Assembly: GCA_036555585.1 (NCBI GenBank)
Contig: DATBLE010000002.1
Location: 62,001-126,000 of the forward strand
From: DATBLE01 sp036555585
GTDB taxonomy: Bacteria; Actinomycetota; Thermoleophilia; Gaiellales; Gaiellaceae
Length of the DNA stretch: 64,000 bases
Direction: 5' to 3'
Numbering within the stretch: position 1 is the first letter of the stretch; each line of letters opens with the position of its first letter. The notes beneath the pieces were generated by a model that saw nothing but the letters and a program-made list of their open reading frames with translations, ran no database searches and was not told the origin of the DNA. This document shows, in pieces, positions 33,140 through 42,126 of the stretch. The translations under genes and the position numbers were made by a program.

Positions 33140-33658
33140 ATGGCGCCGACGATGTGGATCGTTGCCGGACCTTCGTGCGCCGGGAAGAGCACATTGCTGT
33201 CGTCCTCACGGGCCGGTGCGCTGACCGGGCTCCCGCCGGGCACGCAGGTGACCAACCCCGCCGGGCTGTACCGCCGCACGCTCGACGGCGACGCCTACTT
33301 CCACTACCTGATGCTCCGGCCGCTCAAGTCCGTGCTCAAGAAGGGGTTGAGTACGGACACCGCGACGTATGCGAACGACCGCCAGTGGAACTGGGCGCTG
33401 GAGGTCGACGCTCGCCGCCACTGCCTGCTCCTGGTCGTGGACACGGCCACGCTTCTAGAGCGCGTCGAGATCAAGTGGCCCCCCGATGCGCCCCGGAACG
33501 CGCACCGCAGAAAGGCGGCATTCTGGCGCGAGGTCTACCCGCAGCTCGACCTCGACCGCGCCTACGACGCGTTCCGTACGGAGCTCACGGCCCACGACAT
33601 CGACTGGATCGAGATCGACGCGACCCGGAGCGACTTCCCGGTCCTGACCACCGCATGA
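33140..33658 (+). CDS. small P-loop NTPase/kinase-like protein
   Basis: About 172 residues. The Walker A motif AGPSCAGKST sits at the N-terminus, and LLLVVDTATLLERV mid-chain could hold the Walker B strand. The overall size fits a small-molecule kinase or uncharacterised P-loop protein. ATG at 33140 is used; GTG at 33128 would overlap the previous stop as GTGA and add four residues. The ATG of the following methyltransferase overlaps its stop by ATGA. The substrate is unknown. Confidence 0.65.
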   Translation: MAPTMWIVAGPSCAGKSTLLSSSRAGALTGLPPGTQVTNPAGLYRRTLDGDAYFHYLMLRPLKSVLKKGLSTDTATYANDRQWNWALEVDARRHCLLLVVDTATLLERVEIKWPPDAPRNAHRRKAAFWREVYPQLDLDRAYDAFRTELTAHDIDWIEIDATRSDFPVLTTA

Positions 33659-34341
33659 CTGCGAGCCGCGTCGAGATCGAGCGCGTCCTCGCCGAGAACG
33701 AGTTCCAGTACCAGCGAATCGAGCTCCCCTACGGCCTCACGACCGCAGGCAAGGACCGGCGCCCGGTCGCCGACATCGTGCTGCCGGACGACCTGGCCGG
33801 CCGGAGCGTCCTGGACATCGGCTGCGCGATCGGGTTCTTCTCCTTCGAGGCGGAGCGGCGCAACGCGGGGAAGGTGGTCGGGACCGAAGTTCACCGCAAG
33901 CGCCTGCGCCAGGCCACGGTGCTCAAGTCGGTCTTCGACAGCCGGGTCGAGCTCGAGCTGCGCGACGTCTTCCGGGAACCCCCGGCCGAGCCCTTCGACC
34001 TGGTGCTCGCCCTGAACGTGATCCACCACCTCTCGGACCCGTTCGCGGCCCTCGAAAGGCTCGCCGCGATGACGGCGTGGCGGCTCGCGCTCGAGTTCCC
34101 CACCTTCGACTCCCCGAAGTACCGCCGGCAGTACGCGCTCCCGCCGGCATGGAGCTGGCAGGGCCAGCCACTGGTCGGGGTGATGAACGCCCGGTCGAAG
34201 AAGGCGAAGAAGTTCGTCTTCGCCCCGGCCGCGATCGAGCACTCGCTCATGAGCCACCACGAGCAACCGCTGTTCGCCTCGATCCGGTTCGTCCCCTCGC
34301 CGGAGGAAGGCCGGATGATCGCGATCTGCGAGAAGAGCTGA
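33655..34341 (+). CDS. class I SAM-dependent methyltransferase
   Basis: A 228-residue protein with motif I SVLDIGCAIGFFSFEAER near residue 47. Motif II VVGTEVH follows, then FDLVLALNVIHHLSDP, the usual post-motif pattern of small-molecule and tRNA methyltransferases. It resembles DUF1698/CmoB-like and sugar methyltransferase proteins. It is coupled to the P-loop gene upstream by an ATGA overlap. The GT-like gene downstream has no canonical start near its family N-terminus, only a CTG at a CTGA junction. Confidence 0.78.
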   Translation: MTASRVEIERVLAENEFQYQRIELPYGLTTAGKDRRPVADIVLPDDLAGRSVLDIGCAIGFFSFEAERRNAGKVVGTEVHRKRLRQATVLKSVFDSRVELELRDVFREPPAEPFDLVLALNVIHHLSDPFAALERLAAMTAWRLALEFPTFDSPKYRRQYALPPAWSWQGQPLVGVMNARSKKAKKFVFAPAAIEHSLMSHHEQPLFASIRFVPSPEEGRMIAICEKS

Positions 34342-35279
34342 GAGCGAGCCCGCTCCGGGTCACGCACTGCCCGGTCAACACCGCGGGCGTCCCCTGGCAG
34401 AACGTGCTCGCCCAGCGTCGTCGCGGCCTCGACGCCCGGCTCGTCGTCTTCGAGCGCTACCGGCTCCATCCCGAGGCCGACGAGTCGCTCGAGCGACGCG
34501 GCGGGCTCGCCCGCCGGCAGCTGACCCAGTGGCGCGCCTTCGCGCGGCTGCTACGCCGAACGGACGTCTTCCACTTCTACTTCGGGCTCACGCTCGTGCC
34601 GAAATCCCTGCAATTCCCGCTCTTGCGGGCGAAGCGGAAGCGCTCGGTGATGCACTTCCTCGGCTCGGACATCCGCGGCAAGCCGCCCGAGGAGCTGGCC
34701 TGGGCGCAGCGGGCCGACGCCCGCATCGTCGGCTCGTACGACGCGATCCGCTGGGTTCCCGACGCGGAGGTCGTCCCGCCCGGCATCGACCTGCGCGAGT
34801 ACGCGCCGACGCCTCCCACCGACCGGGAGCGCCCCGTGGTCGTGCACGCTCCGTCGAGCCGCCGGCGCAAGGGCACGGAGCACGTGATCGCCGCCTGCGC
34901 CGGGCTGCCGGTCGACCTGGACATCGTCGAGGGCCTCCGCCACGACGAGGCGAGACGCCGCTACCAGAACGCCGACATCGTCGTCGACCAGCTGAACGCC
35001 GGCTGGTACGGCCTGTTCGCGATCGAGGCGATGGCCCTCGGCAAGCCGGTCGTCACCTTCCTGCACGAGGCGGCGGTCGCGCGGACGGAGGACGCCTTCG
35101 GAACGACGGTCCCGGTCGTCTCGGCAACCGCCGAGACCCTCGCGAGGGAGCTCCGCCCGCTCGTCGAGGACGCCGGCCACCGTCGCCGCGTCGGACAGGC
35201 GAGCCGCGAGTACGTCGAGCGCGTCCACGACATCGAGACCGTGGCCGACCGCCTGCTCGACCTCTACGCTCGTCTCTGA
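34338..35279 (+). CDS. glycosyltransferase-like protein, start codon uncertain (CTG?)
   Basis: About 313 residues if begun at CTG. The conserved N-terminus LRVTHCPVNTAG is followed by HFYFG and HFLGSDIRG. The donor half contains VVHAPSSRRRKGTE, with ADIVVDQLNAGWYGLFAIEAMALGKPVV near the end. This is a GT-B, GT4-like protein. No ATG, GTG or TTG occurs in frame before the conserved N-terminus. The first, GTG at 34404, would delete that segment. CTG at 34338 overlaps the upstream TGA as CTGA and is taken as the start. Confidence 0.7.
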   Translation: MRASPLRVTHCPVNTAGVPWQNVLAQRRRGLDARLVVFERYRLHPEADESLERRGGLARRQLTQWRAFARLLRRTDVFHFYFGLTLVPKSLQFPLLRAKRKRSVMHFLGSDIRGKPPEELAWAQRADARIVGSYDAIRWVPDAEVVPPGIDLREYAPTPPTDRERPVVVHAPSSRRRKGTEHVIAACAGLPVDLDIVEGLRHDEARRRYQNADIVVDQLNAGWYGLFAIEAMALGKPVVTFLHEAAVARTEDAFGTTVPVVSATAETLARELRPLVEDAGHRRRVGQASREYVERVHDIETVADRLLDLYARL

Positions 35280-35281
35280 GC

Positions 35282-36718
35282 ATGCTCGGAGCGCAGGTCA
35301 AGCGGCTCGGCAAGCACACGGCCGTGTACGGCCTCGGCGGGCTCGTCTCCCGGATCCTCGCCGTCCTCCTGCTCCCGCTCTACACGCACTACCTCGGACC
35401 GCAGGGCTTCGGGAAGATCGAGACGGTCGTCGCGCTGACGACGGTGCTCGTGATCGTCCTGCGGCTCGGGATCTCGAGCGCGTTCTTCCGCTTCTACTTC
35501 GACACGAAGGACGAGGCGCACCGGACGCTCGTCGTGCGCACGTCCTTCTGGTTCACGATGACGATGGCGACCGCCGGCCTCGTCGTCGGCTTCGTCCTGG
35601 CGACGCCGATCGCCCATGCCCTGGCGCTCGGAGACGATCCCTGGCTCGTCCGCGCCGCCTTCGTCGGGCTGTGGGCGCAGATGAACTACGAGCAGCTGAC
35701 GTCGCTCTTCCGCGTCGAGGAGCGCTCGACCCAGTTCGTCCTGGCCAGCGTCGCGAACGTGCTGATCACGGTCGGGATGACGGTGCTGCTCGTCGTCGGC
35801 CTCGACAAGGGCGCGACCGGCGCGGTGGTCGGCAACTTCGTCGGGACGCTCTGCGTCTATGCCGTGCTGCTGGCGTACCGCCGCTACCAGCTCGGCCTCC
35901 AGTTCTCGCGCGAGCTGCTTCGCGAGATGAACCGCTTCGGCCTGCCGCTCGTCCCGTCGGCCCTGGCGCTGTGGGCGATCAACTTCGTCGACCGGATCTT
36001 CATCGCGCACTACAAGGGCCAGGCCGAGGTGGGCGTCTACTCGGTCGCGGTGCGGATCTCCTCGGCGGTGGTCTTCCTGATGATCGCGTTCCGGCTGGCA
36101 TGGCCCGCCTTCGCGTACTCGATCGAGGACGACCGGGAGGCGAAGCGGACCTACGCGTTCGTGCTCACCTACCTCCTGTTCCTCTGCTCGTGGATCTCGG
36201 TGGCGCTCGGCGTGCTCGCGCCGTGGCTCGTCCACCTGCTCGCGCGCGGGCCGGGGTTCGCGCGAGCGACGGACGCGGTCGCCCTGCTCTCGTTCGCCGC
36301 CACCGCCTACGCCGGGTACACGGTGGTCGCGATCGGGATCGGACGCGCCCGGCAGACCCAGTTCAACTGGATCGTCAGCGGTGTCGCCGCCGCCGTGAAC
36401 GTCGGCCTCAACGTCGCGCTGATCCCGCCGTACGGGATGATCGGCGCGGCGATCTCGACCCTCGCCGCCTACCTCACGCTCTTCGCCGGGATGGTGCTGA
36501 ACTCGAGCCGCGTCTACCCCGTCGGCTACCAGTGGCGGCGCGTCGCCACCCTGACCGCCGTCGCCGTCGGGCTGACCCTGGCCGGCAGCGTGCCAGACGT
36601 GCCGCTCGCGGTCGCGATCCTGATCGCGCTCGTCTACCCGGTGGTGCTGCTACCGCTGGGCTTCTACCTGCCCGCCGAGCGCCGCCGGCTGCGCTCGCTC
36701 CTCGGCGCCTCGGCCTGA
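35282..36718 (+). CDS. polysaccharide flippase, Wzx/MVF-like
   Basis: A 478-residue membrane protein with 12-14 hydrophobic helices. The N-terminus KHTAVYGLGGLVSRILAVLLLPLYT and the loop GPQGFGKIE are the usual MOP-superfamily Wzx features. ANVLITVGMTVLLVV and RFGLPLVPSALALW follow. It would flip the completed undecaprenyl-pyrophosphate-linked repeat to the outer face. ATG is 3 nt after the glycosyltransferase stop, so the two are cotranscribed. Its 3' end overlaps the convergent carbamoyltransferase by 69 nt. Confidence 0.87.
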   Translation: MLGAQVKRLGKHTAVYGLGGLVSRILAVLLLPLYTHYLGPQGFGKIETVVALTTVLVIVLRLGISSAFFRFYFDTKDEAHRTLVVRTSFWFTMTMATAGLVVGFVLATPIAHALALGDDPWLVRAAFVGLWAQMNYEQLTSLFRVEERSTQFVLASVANVLITVGMTVLLVVGLDKGATGAVVGNFVGTLCVYAVLLAYRRYQLGLQFSRELLREMNRFGLPLVPSALALWAINFVDRIFIAHYKGQAEVGVYSVAVRISSAVVFLMIAFRLAWPAFAYSIEDDREAKRTYAFVLTYLLFLCSWISVALGVLAPWLVHLLARGPGFARATDAVALLSFAATAYAGYTVVAIGIGRARQTQFNWIVSGVAAAVNVGLNVALIPPYGMIGAAISTLAAYLTLFAGMVLNSSRVYPVGYQWRRVATLTAVAVGLTLAGSVPDVPLAVAILIALVYPVVLLPLGFYLPAERRRLRSLLGASA

Positions 36719-38431
36719 GCGCCTGACCACCGAGTTCCCGAGCACGAGCAGGTCCATCCGGGTCTTCTGGAACGTCTCGACCGCCTGCTCGGGAGTCATC
36801 ACGATCGGCTCGTTCTCGTTGAACGAGGTGTTGAGCAGGATCGGGACTCCGGTCAGCCGCGCGAACTCCCGGATCAGCCGGTGATAGCGGGGGCTCGCCT
36901 CCTCGGTGACCGTCTGCAGGCGACCGGTGTCGTCGACGTGGTTCACGGCCGGAATCGACTCGCGCTTCTCGGCCCGTGTCCTGTAGACGAGCACCATGTA
37001 CGGCGAGGGGTAGTCCTGCTCGAACCACTCCCCGGTCGCCTCCGCCAGGATCGAGGGCGCGAACGGCCGGAAGGGCTCCCGGTGCTTGATCCGCGCGTTG
37101 AGGATGTCCTTCATGTCGGCCCGGCGCGGGTCGGCGACGATCGAGCGGTGGCCGAGCGCGCGCGGGCCGTACTCCATCCGGCCCTGGAACCACCCGACCA
37201 CGTCGCCCGCGGCGATCCGCTCGGCGACCTGCCGGAACAGGTCGTCGTCGTCGAGCAGCTGAGCGTCGAGGCCGGCGGCGGCGAGTGCCGCCGAGCACTC
37301 GGCCTCCGAGAACTCCGGGCCCCAGTACGCATGCTCCATCGCGAACCGCCGCGGCCGCCCCAGCTCCTGGTGCCAGACGTGCAGCGCAGCGCCGACGGCG
37401 ATCCCCGAGTCGCCGGCGGCCGGCTGCACGAACACGTCCTCGAACGGCGTCTCGGGCCGGATCCGCCCGTTCGCGACCGCGTTCAGGGCCACCCCTCCGG
37501 CCAGGCAGATCCTCGGCACCCCGGTGCGCTCCCAGAGCGCGCCCACGAGGTGCAGGTACGCCTCCTCGAGCATCGCCTGGAGCGACGCGGCGACGTCCTC
37601 GTGCAGTGCGGTCAGCTCGCCGCCCGGCGCCCGCGCCGGCCCGAAGACCTCCTCCATCCGCGCCGAGAAGAGCGTGCCGATCGTCGGCGTACCCTCGTCC
37701 CAGGTCATGTCCACGCCTTCCTGGTGGTGCCGGAAGAAGTCGAGCCCGAGCTCGAAGACGTCGCCGTGAGGCCGGACGAGGTGCCGCATCTCGGCGAGGA
37801 AGCGCGGGGAGCCGTAGGGAGCGAGCCCCATCACCTTGCCCTCGTCGCCGTACTTGGGGAAGCCGAGCCACTGCGTGACCGCCGTGTAGAAGATCCCGAG
37901 CGAGTGCGGGAAGAGCACGCGCTCCAGCACCGTGAACGACGAGCCCCGCCCCTCGGCCAGCATGGTCGAGGCGAAGTCGCCGAAGCCGTCGACCGACAGG
38001 ATCGCCGCGTCCTCGAACGGCGAGGCGAAGAAGGCGCTGGCCACGTGCGCCCGGTGATGCTCGACGTGGTGGATCCGCGCGCCGACCTCCGCCCCGAGCG
38101 CGGCCTCGAGCTCTGCCTTCACGTCGCGCACCCGGGCGGCGTTCTCGAGGCGCGCCTTCAGGAAGCGCGGGCTGGCGCCGTGCGCGATCGTGCGCCGCAG
38201 CTTCGCGCCGAGGTTCGCCCTCGGGTCGCGACCGATCGCGACGTGCTCGAGCTCGGCGGCCGACAGGCCGGCGTCGGCGAGGCACCAGGCGGCCGAGCGG
38301 GCCGGGAACCCGGCGCAGTGCTTCACGCGGGTGAAGCGCTCCTCCTCGGCCGCGCACACGAGCTCGCCGTCGACGAGGAGGGCCGCGGCCGCGTCGCCGT
38401 GGTAGGCGTTCAATCCGAGGATCGCCGTCAA
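36650..38431 (-). CDS. carbamoyltransferase, NodU/CmcH family
   Basis: A 593-residue protein. An N-terminal Kae1-like half has ILGLNAYHGDAAAALL, HHVEHHRAHVASAFF (metal-binding His residues) and SVDGFGD. The C-terminal half holds GWFQGRMEYGPRALGHRSI and ILLNTSFNENEPIV. It transfers a carbamoyl group from carbamoyl phosphate to a hydroxyl, here most likely of a glycan sugar. TTG at 38431 fits a TACAAT -10 box 7 nt upstream. The last ~20 residues are encoded within the flippase gene on the other strand. Confidence 0.88.
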   Translation of the reverse strand: MTAILGLNAYHGDAAAALLVDGELVCAAEEERFTRVKHCAGFPARSAAWCLADAGLSAAELEHVAIGRDPRANLGAKLRRTIAHGASPRFLKARLENAARVRDVKAELEAALGAEVGARIHHVEHHRAHVASAFFASPFEDAAILSVDGFGDFASTMLAEGRGSSFTVLERVLFPHSLGIFYTAVTQWLGFPKYGDEGKVMGLAPYGSPRFLAEMRHLVRPHGDVFELGLDFFRHHQEGVDMTWDEGTPTIGTLFSARMEEVFGPARAPGGELTALHEDVAASLQAMLEEAYLHLVGALWERTGVPRICLAGGVALNAVANGRIRPETPFEDVFVQPAAGDSGIAVGAALHVWHQELGRPRRFAMEHAYWGPEFSEAECSAALAAAGLDAQLLDDDDLFRQVAERIAAGDVVGWFQGRMEYGPRALGHRSIVADPRRADMKDILNARIKHREPFRPFAPSILAEATGEWFEQDYPSPYMVLVYRTRAEKRESIPAVNHVDDTGRLQTVTEEASPRYHRLIREFARLTGVPILLNTSFNENEPIVMTPEQAVETFQKTRMDLLVLGNSVVRRSGRGAEERAQPAALGGQVEAQR

Positions 38432-38438
38432 GCGGAAG

Positions 38439-38444
38439 ATTGTA
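38439..38444 (-). promoter_or_regulatory. -10 box of a leaderless promoter (carbamoyltransferase)
   Basis: TACAAT on the minus strand ends 7 nt before TTG at 38431. This supports the TTG as the true start. Confidence 0.5.
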
Positions 38445-38462
38445 TGGGCTTGCTCTTAGGCG

Positions 38463-38492
38463 GCTTTCAGGTCGCTTTCAGAGACTGCTCAG
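38463..38492. promoter_or_regulatory. 11-bp-period direct repeats, possible response-regulator site
   Basis: GCTTTCAG occurs at 38463-38470 and again at 38474-38481, and a weaker copy (CTGCTCAG) lies at 38485-38492. Each is offset by 11 bp, one turn of DNA. PhoB/OmpR-type regulators bind such repeats. The site lies between the divergent carbamoyltransferase and HtrA genes. Confidence 0.5.
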
Positions 38493-38538
38493 GTGGCGCT
38501 GGTTGCCTGCTGTGGTATCCAGTGGACGAAAGGACGAC

Positions 38539-39576
38539 ATGACCCGCATCTTTGCCCTCAGCGCTGCCCTCCTCGCCGCCCTCGCGGTGGGCATCGCCTC
38601 CTACGCCGCGGTCACGCACGACGACACGAAGACCGTGATCCGGCAGGTGACCGTGTCCGGCGGAACCCCCACGGCAGCTACCACGGGCGCCTCGGCGACG
38701 AGCGTCTACGACAGCGCCCACAAGGGCGTCGTCGAGATCACCGTCTCGACCACGAGCTCGCCGTACGGCGGCCAGGCGCAGGCGCAGGGCTCCGGCTTCG
38801 TGTACGACGGCGCCGGTCACGTGATCACCAACGAGCATGTCGTCGAGGGCGAGAACGCGATCTCCGTCAGGTTCTGGAACGGCGCCGCGTACAAGGCGAC
38901 CCTGGTCGGCACCGACCCGTCGACCGACGTCGCCGTGATCAAGGTCAACGCACCGACCTCGATGCTCCATCCGATCGAGCTCGGCAACTCGAGCGCCCTG
39001 CAGGTGGGCCAGCCGGTCGTCGCGATCGGCAGCCCCTACGGCCTCGAGGAGACGGTCACGGCCGGGATCGTCAGCGCCCTGCATCGCGAGATGACCGCGC
39101 CCAACAACTTCACGATCGCCGACTCCATCCAGACCGACGCCCCGATCAACCACGGCAACTCCGGCGGCCCGCTGCTGAACCTCGCCGGCCAGGTGATCGG
39201 GATCAACTCGCAGATCAAGAGCGACTCGGGCGAGAACACCGGCATCGGCTTCGCCGTCCCGTCGAACACGGTCAAGTCGATCGTCTCGCAGCTCTTGACC
39301 AACGGGAACGTCCAGCACGCCTACCTCGGCGTCTCGATCGCGACCGGGCAGAACGGCGTCCAGCTGAACGAGGTCCGCTCCGGCACGCCCGCCTCGAAGG
39401 CCGGCCTGCAGAGCGGCGACGTGGTCGTCCGCATCGACGGACGCAAGGTCACGAACGCCGCCGAGCTGAGCCAGGCGATCGACGCCAAGCGCCCCGGCGC
39501 GAAGGTCAACCTGACCTACACGCGGAACGGCTCGACGCGCACCGTCACCGTCACGCTCGGCGTGCGCCCCTCCTAG
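38539..39576 (+). CDS. trypsin-like serine protease with PDZ domain, HtrA/DegP-like
   Basis: A 345-residue exported or membrane-anchored protease. One N-terminal hydrophobic helix (about 4-25) precedes a Thr/Ala-rich linker. The triad is His100 (TNEHVV), Asp130 (STDVAVIKV) and Ser208 (GNSGGPLL). One C-terminal PDZ domain lies at about 255-340 (YLGVSI...SGTPASKAGLQSGDVV). It probably handles misfolded envelope proteins. An AAAGGA ribosome-binding site precedes ATG at 38539. The 11-bp-period repeats upstream may tie it to an envelope-stress regulator. Confidence 0.9.
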   Translation: MTRIFALSAALLAALAVGIASYAAVTHDDTKTVIRQVTVSGGTPTAATTGASATSVYDSAHKGVVEITVSTTSSPYGGQAQAQGSGFVYDGAGHVITNEHVVEGENAISVRFWNGAAYKATLVGTDPSTDVAVIKVNAPTSMLHPIELGNSSALQVGQPVVAIGSPYGLEETVTAGIVSALHREMTAPNNFTIADSIQTDAPINHGNSGGPLLNLAGQVIGINSQIKSDSGENTGIGFAVPSNTVKSIVSQLLTNGNVQHAYLGVSIATGQNGVQLNEVRSGTPASKAGLQSGDVVVRIDGRKVTNAAELSQAIDAKRPGAKVNLTYTRNGSTRTVTVTLGVRPS

Positions 39577-39594
39577 TCCCTACCCGTCTCCCTC

Positions 39595-40707
39595 CTACGA
39601 CGCGGCCTCTTCGGAGGCCGCGTCGCGCTTCTGGCGGCGCTTCTCCTTCTGCTCCTTCGCCTGCTCCTTCGCGCCGACGTACGACTGCCTGACGAGCTGC
39701 GAGCCGCCGCTCCAGCCGAAGACCACGCAGATCAGCACGACCGCGAAGACGACGTTGAAGGCGGTGGTGACCAGCTGCTGGCCGACCGAGTAGGCCGTGG
39801 CGGTGGTGGAGTCGGTGTAGCTGTCGAGCGCGAACGCGTTGAACGCCTGGTTGATGCCGACGCCACCCGGCGTCAGGGAGAGGATGTTGGCCAGCTGGTT
39901 CGAGCCGAGCACGGCCATCACCGAGCCGAACGTGATCGGGATGCTGTAGGCGGCGAGGAAGACGATGATCACCAGCACCTTGGCGACGTAGCCGCCGACC
40001 TGCGGGAGCAGGACGGTCCGGAGGTAGGCGTGCAGATCGCCGAGGATGGCCGCTCCCTGCCTCGCCTTCGCCCACATCTTCTTGAACCAGGCCCAGAAGA
40101 TGCGGAGGAGGAGGACGATCAGGAAGGCCCCGCCGAGGACGATGATCAGCGTCAGGACGCCGTTGCCGCTGACCGCGTCCCAGATGCCGCCGAACTGGAA
40201 GTCGAACGAGCCCGAGATGGCGATGAACAGGTAGACGTAGATCAGCGTCCCGATGATGAAGTAGAAGATCTTCTGGACGACGTAGCCCGCGATCACGCCC
40301 GGGAAGGTGGCGGACTCGATGATCGCCACGTACATGAGCAACGTGACCAGCGTGCCGATGTTCGCCGGCAGGAAGTTGTTGAGCGCAACGCCCGCCGCGT
40401 AGGAGGCCAGCACCGGCATGAACCTCACCTGTCCCCGGTAGGCGTAGTGGAGGATCCCGTACCACCCGAGCGCGGTCAGCGTGGTCTGGGCCCCCTGGAA
40501 GATGCACCCGAGGATCACGTAGCCGATCGAGATCTCGGTGACGGTGTCCCAGAGCTGGGTCAGCCAGTCCCAGACGTCGACGCCGGCGAGCTGGAGCAGC
40601 GCGAACAGGACCGCGAGCGCGACGATCCAGGCGACGATCCTGACGATCCGATGCCGTTTGGACGCGGGGGCGGGAGCGACCGGCACAGGGGACGCCGAGG
40701 CGGTCAC
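39595..40707 (-). CDS. UPF0104 / lysylphosphatidylglycerol synthase TM-region family membrane protein
   Basis: A 370-residue protein with eight or so hydrophobic helices. ALNNFLPANIGT, LGSNQLANILSLTPGGVGINQAF and VVFAVVLICVVFGW are the family blocks. The tail is highly charged (KEQAKEQKEKRRQKRD). It likely binds or moves lipid-linked compounds at the membrane, as do its relatives. It overlaps the DedA gene by GTGA upstream. The C-terminal codons lie in a strong hairpin that separates it from convergent htrA. Confidence 0.83.
   Translation of the reverse strand: MTASASPVPVAPAPASKRHRIVRIVAWIVALAVLFALLQLAGVDVWDWLTQLWDTVTEISIGYVILGCIFQGAQTTLTALGWYGILHYAYRGQVRFMPVLASYAAGVALNNFLPANIGTLVTLLMYVAIIESATFPGVIAGYVVQKIFYFIIGTLIYVYLFIAISGSFDFQFGGIWDAVSGNGVLTLIIVLGGAFLIVLLLRIFWAWFKKMWAKARQGAAILGDLHAYLRTVLLPQVGGYVAKVLVIIVFLAAYSIPITFGSVMAVLGSNQLANILSLTPGGVGINQAFNAFALDSYTDSTTATAYSVGQQLVTTAFNVVFAVVLICVVFGWSGGSQLVRQSYVGAKEQAKEQKEKRRQKRDAASEEAAS
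39598..39625. terminator. bidirectional hairpin between htrA-like and UPF0104 genes
   Basis: CGACGCGGCCTC and GAGGCCGCGTCG form a perfect 12-bp stem with a TTCG tetraloop. It includes the last codons of the minus-strand gene and lies 22 nt past the htrA-like stop. Confidence 0.7.
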
Positions 40708-41417
40708 ACGGCCTCCACCGCAGGCCCGCCGTGGCCCCGGCGCCGGCGCCGGACCACGAGGAAGAGCGCGGCGATCGCCGCGGTCGTGATCGCGCCGGAG
40801 ATGACCACCGAGGCGAGCGGGAAGTCGGCGAGCGCGGTGCCGACCAGGTACGCGAGCCCGCAGGTGTAGACCGACCAGGCCGCGCCGCCGATCGCCGACC
40901 AGAGGATGAAGCGGCGATAGGGGTACTCCGCCAGGCCCATGGTCGCGTTCACGACGAAGCGCAGCCCCGGAACGTAGCGCCCGAGGATGATCAGCGCCGG
41001 CGCGCTCGAGCCCATGAAGTCGAGCGCCGCCGCGACCTTGTCGTTCTGCTTCGCCTTCTCGATCTGGGGCTCGACGCGGGCCCGCGAGATCCGCGCGATC
41101 CAGTAGAGCGTGGAGTCGCCGACGATCGCGCCGAGCGCGCCCGCGAGCATCACCAGCCCCAGGTCGAGCGATCCGGCGGCGGCCAGCGTCGAGGCGGCGT
41201 TGAGCGCGGTCTCCCCCGGGAGCACCGGGAAGATCGCGTCGCCGAAGACGGAGCAGAACACGGCGACGTACGCCCAGTTGCCCGAGTCCTCGGAGACGGT
41301 CCCGAAGCCGTCGTCGCCGACCAGGTGGAGGACGACGGCGACCACGACGAGCGCCGCCAGCCCGAGCACGCTCCAGAGGACGATCCGGCGGGTGCGGGTG
41401 CGGCTGCGCGCGGGCAC
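40704..41417 (-). CDS. DedA family (VTT domain) membrane protein
   Basis: A 237-residue protein. An N-terminal hydrophobic helix is followed by the VTT core: FGDAIFPVLPGETALNAASTLA and GAIVGDSTLYWIAR, then GRYVPGLRFVVNATMGL and FILWSAIGGAAWS. DedA proteins are linked to undecaprenyl-phosphate recycling or lipid scrambling. Another member is encoded at 61402-62067. GTG at 41417 is used as the start. Its stop overlaps the UPF0104 start by GTGA. Confidence 0.85.
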   Translation of the reverse strand: MPARSRTRTRRIVLWSVLGLAALVVVAVVLHLVGDDGFGTVSEDSGNWAYVAVFCSVFGDAIFPVLPGETALNAASTLAAAGSLDLGLVMLAGALGAIVGDSTLYWIARISRARVEPQIEKAKQNDKVAAALDFMGSSAPALIILGRYVPGLRFVVNATMGLAEYPYRRFILWSAIGGAAWSVYTCGLAYLVGTALADFPLASVVISGAITTAAIAALFLVVRRRRRGHGGPAVEAV

Positions 41418-41490
41418 GCCGATAGTCTCGCTCCCGCGCCGCGTCAGGACAACCGGCTCGCTGCGACGGGGACGACGACCATCATCATGA

Positions 41491-42126
41491 TCAGGCGACG
41501 ACCCGATAGACCTGGAACACCTCGGCGTACTCGCGGTTGACGTTGATCCCGTGGGTGCGGGCCACGTTCCAGATGTATTCCGGGTCGGCGTAGCGCCGGT
41601 GCTGCTGCGAGGCGTACTTCGCGAGCGCCGCCACCTTCCGCTCGACGTGCGGGCGCTCGAGGGCGGAGTACCACTGGTAGGCGAAGTCGAAGTTGTTCCA
41701 GGGGATCTCGTAGCCGAGGATCGTCGTTCGCTTGAACGCACGCAAGCCCTCGGCGGCGACCACCTGGTGATCCTGGTGGACGTCGTGCAGGCTGGGCTGG
41801 AAGACGGCGTCGGGACGCCACTCCTCCCAGAGCGCGATCAACAGCTCGAGCAGGTCCTGTCGCCGCTCGGGGAAGGTGCGGACCTCGAAGTCGTGGACGG
41901 TCAGGTTCTCCGCGGGGATGCCCAGCTCGGCGGTCGCCTCGCGCACCTCGCGGGCGAGCGTGTCGGGCGGAAAGCCCTCCGGAAGGGACTTCGTCGCGAT
42001 CGAGAACGCGACGTAGCGCACGTCGGCGCCGGTCTCGACCAGCCTCGCCATCGTCCCGCCGCAGCCGAACTCGCCGTCGTCGGTGTGGGGGGCGAGGACG
42101 AGCACGCGCTTCCAGGCCTCGATCAC
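41491..42126 (-). CDS. LmbE/PIG-L family deacetylase
   Basis: A 211-residue zinc-dependent N-deacetylase. The AH(P)DD-type motif appears as LAPHTDDGEFGCGGT near the N-terminus, and the downstream HDVHQDH motif supplies the third metal ligand. It would remove an acetyl from an N-acetyl sugar or sugar conjugate. GTG at 42126 overlaps the ligase-like stop as GTGA, so it is coupled to glycan assembly genes. It lacks a signal peptide and is likely cytosolic. Confidence 0.87.
   Translation of the reverse strand: MIEAWKRVLVLAPHTDDGEFGCGGTMARLVETGADVRYVAFSIATKSLPEGFPPDTLAREVREATAELGIPAENLTVHDFEVRTFPERRQDLLELLIALWEEWRPDAVFQPSLHDVHQDHQVVAAEGLRAFKRTTILGYEIPWNNFDFAYQWYSALERPHVERKVAALAKYASQQHRRYADPEYIWNVARTHGINVNREYAEVFQVYRVVA

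Noticed and set aside
33140..33658. Reading the small P-loop protein as a fourth sulfotransferase
   Set aside because: Its loop is a proper Walker A (GPSCAGKST) with GKS/T, not a 5'-phosphosulfate loop, and there is no RDP-type 3'-phosphate motif.
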